A DNA stretch of 64,000 nucleotides from Nymphaea colorata (lineage: Eukaryota; Streptophyta; Magnoliopsida; Nymphaeales; Nymphaeaceae): NCBI RefSeq assembly GCF_008831285.2, contig NC_045145.1, positions 22,132,802 to 22,196,801 of the forward strand, in the 5' to 3' direction. Below the pieces are notes generated by a model. It made no database searches, had not been told where the DNA came from, and was given only the letters and a program-made list of their open reading frames with translations. Made by a program: the position numbers and the translations under genes. Below, one piece after another: positions 58,501 to 64,000 of the stretch. The first letter of the stretch is position 1. Each line of letters starts with the position of its first letter.

Positions 58501-60349
58501 GTTGTTTTGATTTCTAGCCTTTTTTGGGATGGAAACTGAAACTGCTAGGGAGGGTTTGGGATCAGTAGGACCAGGGGGCCAAGCGCAATGTGGGTGTAGG
58601 TCAGGTTGTTACAATGATATTATAGAACAGTTCAACACTCGGACATGGGGTCCTACACGCGCGGACACATGTGCCTTAAAAGGGAGAGGGGCATTATAAT
58701 AACCTAAAAGTTTAGTCATGTATCTAAAATTGTGAGGGATTTTGAAAGACTTATAAAGGGGGTTGTTAAAGTGGTTGATGTCCTGGTTCCTAGCCTTTTT
58801 CGGGCTGGAAGAAGAAACTACTAGATAGCAGGTTGGGATCCACCTGACTAGGCACCCGAGCCTAGTGTGGGTTGAGTCGTTACGCCTATTCTCTCTGTAG
58901 TTCAAACTTCAAAGAGTGGCATGCATATGTCCAGGTTGATAAGTTGAATATGACAGTAAAGCTAAGACCAACTTTGTGTATTTCCTCAGTTACTAAGTAC
59001 TAACTGTATCTCCCAAAATTCTTAGATATAACTAGACAGTATAGACCACTGGTCACATTTAATTAGGTTCTTAAAGTTGATTGTGGTTAGAAGGTACAAA
59101 CGTTTGAGGCAGTTACACACTTATTGTAAGGAAGCATTATTCATCTGGTTGAGTTCTTGAAAACTTTCCAATGGACAATATCCCCTACGCATTTGAATTA
59201 GCCTCAAATCAAAAGAAAAAAGTCCTCACAGATCTTACATGAGATATACCAGGATGCGAGCAACCAAGATGAATAGTAATGGTTCCATGATCGATGTGTA
59301 TATTCGACCAGGAAATGTTAGAAAAATGAGAGCCAGATGATGTCACAAAAGGAAAAAAAACTCCAGATTCCATGCTCTGAAGTCTGAACTTGCACCACTT
59401 GCTTTCAAGAACATAACAATTACATCAGGACAAACCATGTAAGGCACACAGTTTTTCAATGGTTCAGTTAAGCAAGAAGTTAAGCACTAGACAGTACGGT
59501 GGCCACTTGAAAAAGCTAAAGACGAAATGTGGCTCGCGTATGCGACAATATAAAACATAGCAAGTACTAGACTACCAGCCCGAAGAAACGGAGAAAGGAG
59601 AACTCGTGCCAGAACTCAGGCGCCCAATAACCAAAAGGAAAAAACAAAGCACAGGTGTTATTTTCAATCCCCAAAGGAGGAACAGGAAGTTGCAGAATCA
59701 TTCACAATAAACAATATCAACAGAACAAAATAAAGGATACATAACTAGACCATCAACCATCAGATACCCAACGCTCTATGGCAGGTTCAGAGCGCATGCA
59801 AAAAGAATCCTCCAAAAGATCGAACAGCAACCACAAAAAATTAACAGTTAAAAGTACTAAAACCACCAAGACCGTTATATACACCAGTTGCAAAGGAGAT
59901 CGCAACCTATAGATACTGGTGCCCATAAGAAAGAGAAATCAAAACTACGAATTACAACCATCAAGGGCTGTGTAAGCACCTGCAGGAATAGATATCACAC
60001 ACTACCAATTGAGAGCAAAATTACGAACACACATCAAATACCCGGATACAAAAGTCAATCAAATAAACAAAAAACACCACCACCCTTGACGAAATCAGAT
60101 AGCAACAAACACGAACAGAAGGATTCTTGAAAGAACAGGAACAACAAACGCAAACAGCAGAAACCATACGGAGTAAATCATTTTCGGAAAAAGATAGAGG
60201 AGGGTATGTACCTTAAGAGTGCCTTTACAGTGATGGCAACGGAAGCAGGCTTTGTGGTAGACCTTGTTGTCTGCTGTAAGCTGATCCACCAAGTAGACGG
60301 TCTTCTCACAAGCTTTGCACTTTTGCGTTGTACCAGCAAAAGTAGCCAT
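55569..60349 (-). CDS. WLIM1: Two-LIM-domain actin-binding protein, WLIM1-like
   Basis: Plant LIM proteins of this class bind and bundle actin filaments and can enter the nucleus. Five exons on the minus strand: 60349-60212, 57836-57740, 57663-57626, 57505-57419 and 55781-55569. GT-AG borders and consistent phases give 190 residues, the same length as Arabidopsis WLIM1 as I recall it. LIM1 starts at Cys11 (CKACEKTVYLVDQL) and includes CFRCHHCKGTLK and the YCKPHFDQLF closing segment. The linker is short and basic. LIM2 starts at Cys108 (CVACKKTVYPIEK) and includes CFKCTHGGC and YCKHHHSQLFKEKG. All zinc-ligand Cys/His/Asp positions appear intact. Start MATFAGTTQKC is typical of the WLIM1 group. 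Intron 1 (2.4 kb) and intron 4 (1.6 kb) contain retroelement insertions. Confidence 0.95.
56520..56900 (+). mobile_element. Ty3/gypsy integrase C-terminal fragment in WLIM1 intron 4
   Basis: The plus strand reads VRVSPWKGVARFGKCAKLSP, QYIGPYEISKRIGDVACRLQ and RIHNVFHVSMLRKYIPDPSR, the GPY/F region at the end of Ty3/gypsy integrases. After a frame change it gives SVRPIGIVEQKDS. No RT, protease or LTR accompanies it. Antisense to the host gene and confined to the intron. Confidence 0.88.
58419..58884 (+). mobile_element. TRIM (terminal-repeat retrotransposon in miniature) in WLIM1 intron 1
   Basis: Two LTRs, 58419-58613 (starts TGTAACACCCC, ends TGTTACA) and 58695-58884 (starts TATAATAACC, ends GTTACG), flank only about 80 bases. 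Directly after LTR 1 a sequence TGATATTATAGAAC resembles a decayed initiator-Met tRNA primer site (TGGTATCAGAGC). Directly before LTR 2 is a polypurine tract AAAAGGGAGAGGGG (58678-58691). A perfect 5-base target duplication CCTAT flanks the element (58414-58418 and 58885-58889). No coding capacity. LTR differences show that it is old. It is antisense to the WLIM1 transcript. Confidence 0.9.
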
Positions 60350-61431
60350 CTCCAGAGGCTTCCCGCTTTACTTTCCTTGACAGAATCAATAAAACTCAAG
60401 AAAATTCTTGAGCCCCTGTTCCACTCCGGCGAACAAGAGAAAAGGGGAGTGGTTGGAAATAGTGAGTAGCGAAGATTTTGTTTGTTCCTGAGGGGCTACA
60501 GCTCAACAATGAAGGGAAAGAATTGAAACCAATAATGACAGGCAGTAAAGACGAGACGGACTCTAGATCTTTGCTTAAATCGTTTTTCATTTTTTTGTGT
60601 TTTTCCTTTTGATGTGGTGGGTCCCTTGGAGCAGCCTTACAGGTGGGGCTTTCACATTCACATTTATACAGCACCCATTGATCACTGCCAAGTGACGATG
60701 GTCCCTTCTAATGTTCAAAACTTTTTGTTTCTTACTGTGCTTGAAAAGCGTTTGTTCCCCTAATCAGGTCGAGTTACAAGTGGATTCATATTCAGTTGCT
60801 AGTCAGATTCCCATGTGAAAAATATAAACCCAGATGCATTGAGCAATCTGCTTACACTTTCTACTGCATATGGCATGAAGTGTTTAGTAATAAGAAAAAA
60901 CTAACAAGAGTTCGAATAATGTTGCTGTTGACTAAACTGAAGACCTTCGAAGTTCAATACTATAACTGTTCTCATATTTTTTAGCAAAAGCCTCAACTTA
61001 CCTTTCAAAAAAAAAAAAAAAAATCTAGTCATTCTACGTTTGTATTATTATTTCATCTAAGGCATCTTGGACTTTCAAAGGTATCATAAAGACTAGTTCC
61101 CACGTATAGTCAAAAGGGGGCGGTCTATGAGTACAGTTCTTGATATATATATATATATATATATATATAATAACTGTGTCTTTTCAAAGTCACCTCTAAC
61201 CAATACCATTCGATTCATCATGATAATGGTTAAAGAAAAACAAAAAAAATGATGGTATTTTCATCATGTAGGTTTAATTTTCATTTTTTTCTTTTTATTT
61301 TTTTCTAAACTATTGATCTGCTTCAAATGAACAATCCTTAGTTAGATGGTACGGTGACCCTAAATAAGCATAATCATATTTTTCTTTTTTTTTCTTTTTT
61401 TTTCTTTTATTTTATAAATTTATATACAATT

Positions 61432-61462
<31 letters not shown>

Positions 61463-62304
61463 CAAGAAAAAATGTGTAAACTAATAGTAAAAAACAAAAT
61501 TATTCATCACCTTTTTTTTTTTCAATCATCCATAACCATAGAACGAACGACCATATAAGGGAGGTAGATTATTCTAGATAGTTCAATTATATACCTAAAA
61601 GTGATAAAAGGACGACCATTCACCATTGATGTCATCTTAAAAGCAAAAACCTGCACAGACGAGAATCATGGGGTAGCAAAAAAGTTTTGATGATTTGCTT
61701 TTGATAAGAATTTCTGCTTATTCTTTGTGTCGTTATCATGGCCTTGCTGCATTGGTGGATCATCAGCAAAAGCCAAAAAATTAGGTAAGAAGGCACACGT
61801 TGTGTGGTAAAAAGAAAAACTTTATAAATTAGGCTAAGAAATTATATAAGATAGTGTAAAATACACACACATATATGTAATGCTAGCAATTAAACAAACA
61901 AAGATGCTCTAAATTATAAATATTAACCGTGCAAAAGAATGCATAACATGTCTATCCTAGCAATTGCACAAATTGATTAAACATGGTATATTTATGCTGA
62001 GTTACCAACAATTGGATCCTATAAATAGGGTGGAGACGACAGACGATAGCTTTTTATTCATTTACTTCTCCACTTACTTTTTTACCACAACCATCCTTTC
62101 CACTTCAAAATTGGAGAATCACAAAAAGGGGGAGAAAACTTAGACAAAATTCTGTTTTTTTTTTTTTTTTTTTTTTTTTTTGCCTTTTATGAAATCAGTT
62201 CAAGATCATCTACTTATTTTCAAAAAAGAAAAAAAAAAATCCACCATCTTAGATCCAACTAACTTTTCAACGCAGTCTGTGATGCCCACCAAACCCACCA
62301 CATC
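60350..62304. other. WLIM1 upstream region and AT-rich intergenic DNA
   Basis: The WLIM1 promoter and 5' UTR lie in the first few hundred bases (minus direction); no unambiguous TATA box was identified. AT tracts occur at 61142-61168 and 61437-61461 and a T run at 62155-62182. A CTATAAATAG motif at 62020-62029 on the plus strand looks like a TATA box, but no gene follows that I can support. Confidence 0.5.
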
Positions 62305-62440
62305 TGGGGCTGCATAGGACTCAGCTCGAGCCCGACTTGAACTCGCTCATCAAAACTTGACTTAAGCTCGATTCGTTTCTCGAATTTGATGTTATATTGT
62401 TGCTCAATCCGTTGTTCAAACTTACGCTATATTGTTGAGT
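62305..62440. mobile_element. Truncated hAT-like end with GCTCGA motifs
   Basis: TGGGGCTGCATAGGACTCAG followed by CTCGAGCC, TTAAGCTCGATTCG and further CTCGA motifs, in the same order as the left end of the elements at 28.8 and 44.7 kb. No matching right end found in the remaining 1.5 kb. Confidence 0.45.
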
Positions 62441-63377
62441 CGATTTCAAGCATGTTTTATGAAGATCCACTCGAGTTTAACCACGCCGATTCTTGCAACG
62501 GCGACGAGGTCATAAGCAAATGGCAGCGGTCACAGAATAAACTATTTGCATGTTTCTTTACTCATAATTATTATGAGAGCGCGTTCTGCATCGGGAATCG
62601 AACGCGCTCTTCAGTTGCTAGATCGAATCCTTCTTATTTTAGTAGTTGATGGAGGCTCCATCTCCACTTAGTTTAATAGTTTAGATTGTTGAAAAATAAA
62701 ACAAAGGTAAGTTTCTGAGTTAGGCCAATAATTTTCCTTTAGTTAATTTCGAAACGGGGCTTATCATACGTTCTAATTCTCCGACCTGCATGGTTAAACT
62801 TCTGTTTTTACTTATCACCTTTATGCTTGTTCTTTTATGATAATGATAACAAAAAACTTTTACCAATCTGACAAAGGAAAGAGATCAAAAATGTTATTCA
62901 TTTCAACTCAATGTTAGAGCCAATTTTTTTTTTACTGGGGGGCGCCATTTTTTTTTTTTTTTACTGAGGAGCAGTAAGGGACTGCTTAGAGAAAGAATAT
63001 ATACGGAGTGTTTGGATCACTCCTTTTTTCCCACCTTAAGATTGTGGAACATGAAAAAGAAAAAACTGAAAACTACCCCTAAAATAAAACAATATGTAAC
63101 AAAAAAAAGTGAATGTAATATATGGTAAGTGGAAAACCTTTAATTAAGTGAATTTCAAACCTGTCATTGTTGTTTTTGAGTATTTCATCAACGTTATAAA
63201 GCTTGGTGGTTACGTTCACCTTTGTCTGGCACACACACATATAGTTTTGAGGAAGAATATCCAATGAGATTTGGCAACCTTAACAGTCTTTAAATGTAGA
63301 TGATCATGGTTTGGGCCCTTTTTGGTTTTAATGTGTGATTTGTTCACATCTCTTTCTTTATGAGCTGTCGTAATTCA
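62441..63377. other. Intergenic, no recognised gene
   Basis: AT-rich. A segment at 62578-62610 contains an inverted GAGCGCGTTC/GAACGCGCTC pair. Short open frames have no domains. Confidence 0.5.
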
Positions 63378-63849
63378 TAGTCACAAGAAATGCATTTTTT
63401 GTCGAAAAAATGTGAAAAAACGTGATAAATAAAATTACCATTTAAAACTAAAAATTATGTTTTTTGTGAAAATAACATTAAAAAATAAAAAATACATTTT
63501 TTTCGAAAAACGTAAAAAAGTGCGATAAATTAAATTATCGTTCAAAACTAAAAAAAGTTAAAAAAACGAAAAAACTTGAAAATCGTGTTTTTTTTCACTT
63601 TTTTTTTTATTTTTATTTTTTTAATGCCAAACAATTTTTTTTCCATTTTTTGTTTTTATTTGTTGTAAATCTACGTTTTTTTTAATGTTTGTTTGTGTTA
63701 TTAGTTTTTTCACTTATTTTATTTTCCCCTCATTTTTAGTTCTTAAATTTTTTTAAAAACTTACATATTTTCTCACTTTTTTCAAGCTCACCGTATTATA
63801 CTTGTAAAAAACTTCACCATTTAAAACTTGGAAATATTATTTGTGACTA
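63378..63849. mobile_element. AT-rich MITE with TAGTCACAA terminal inverted repeats
   Basis: Perfect 9-base termini TAGTCACAA and TTGTGACTA enclose about 470 bases of A/T-rich, partly self-complementary DNA with repeated AAAACGTGATAAAT-type phrases and no coding capacity. The right end resembles that of the 8450-8775 repeat. Superfamily not assigned. Confidence 0.55.
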
Positions 63850-64000
63850 GTAACCATAGTTAGAGACTAAGACGGGTGCCGTTGTGAAGGTCAAGTGAAC
63901 TGGTTCTCGTCTCCCCATCCCCACCTCCACCCCCTCTCTCTCTCATTAATGTTCCGGAAATGTGATAATATTTACCGAGATGACGCTCATTTTAAAGAAA

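Noticed and set aside
62570-62640. tRNA-like signal (reverse complement contains GTTCGATTCCC)
   Set aside because: No cloverleaf could be built around it: D arm, anticodon arm and acceptor stem are missing.

Overview
The window comes from a nuclear plant genome, almost certainly a flowering plant. Genes carry GT-AG introns, the proteins match plant-specific families (plant matrixins, a UGT82-type glycosyltransferase, a protein-only RNase P, a two-LIM WLIM protein), and the space between them holds Ty1/copia, Ty3/gypsy, LINE, TRIM and hAT-like elements plus many (CT)n(AT)n microsatellites. Nothing identifies the species.

Layout. 1-3.7 kb: decayed Ty1/copia element cut by the window edge. 5-26.5 kb: matrix metalloproteinase (MMP) cluster with three intact single-exon genes (11108-12043, 17772-18707, 22178-23113, all +), a propeptide-only relic at about 6 kb, an orphan MMP promoter with no gene at 14.2-14.7 kb, and a broken 5' end at 26.3 kb. 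The copies arose by segmental duplication with MITE-like inverted repeats, LINE remnants and microsatellites between them. 28.8-33.1 kb: hAT-like fold-back element whose 1.8-kb inverted arms carry captured exons of an ERECTA-family receptor kinase. 33.4-35 kb: direct repeats around a LINE remnant. 39.6-41.2 kb: two-exon UGT82A1-like gene (+). 44.67-47.54 kb: complete non-autonomous hAT element with an 8-bp target duplication, carrying a decayed MATE transporter fragment. 49.95-53.93 kb: six-exon PRORP2/3-like gene (-). 55.57-60.35 kb: five-exon WLIM1-like gene (-) with a complete TRIM retrotransposon in intron 1 and a Ty3/gypsy fragment in intron 4. 60.4-64 kb: AT-rich, no recognised gene.

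Functionally the intact genes are unrelated neighbours: secreted zinc endopeptidases (MMPs), a small-molecule glycosyltransferase, a tRNA 5'-processing enzyme and an actin-binding LIM protein. The most unusual item is the ERECTA-bearing palindrome: its transcript would fold into a long hairpin with partial identity to a developmental receptor-kinase family. Next are near-identity of MMP genes 2 and 3 that stops at their flanks (gene conversion) and the standalone MMP propeptide with a cysteine switch. Intron boundaries were placed by reading splice sites and family alignment from memory; no search or alignment program was run.
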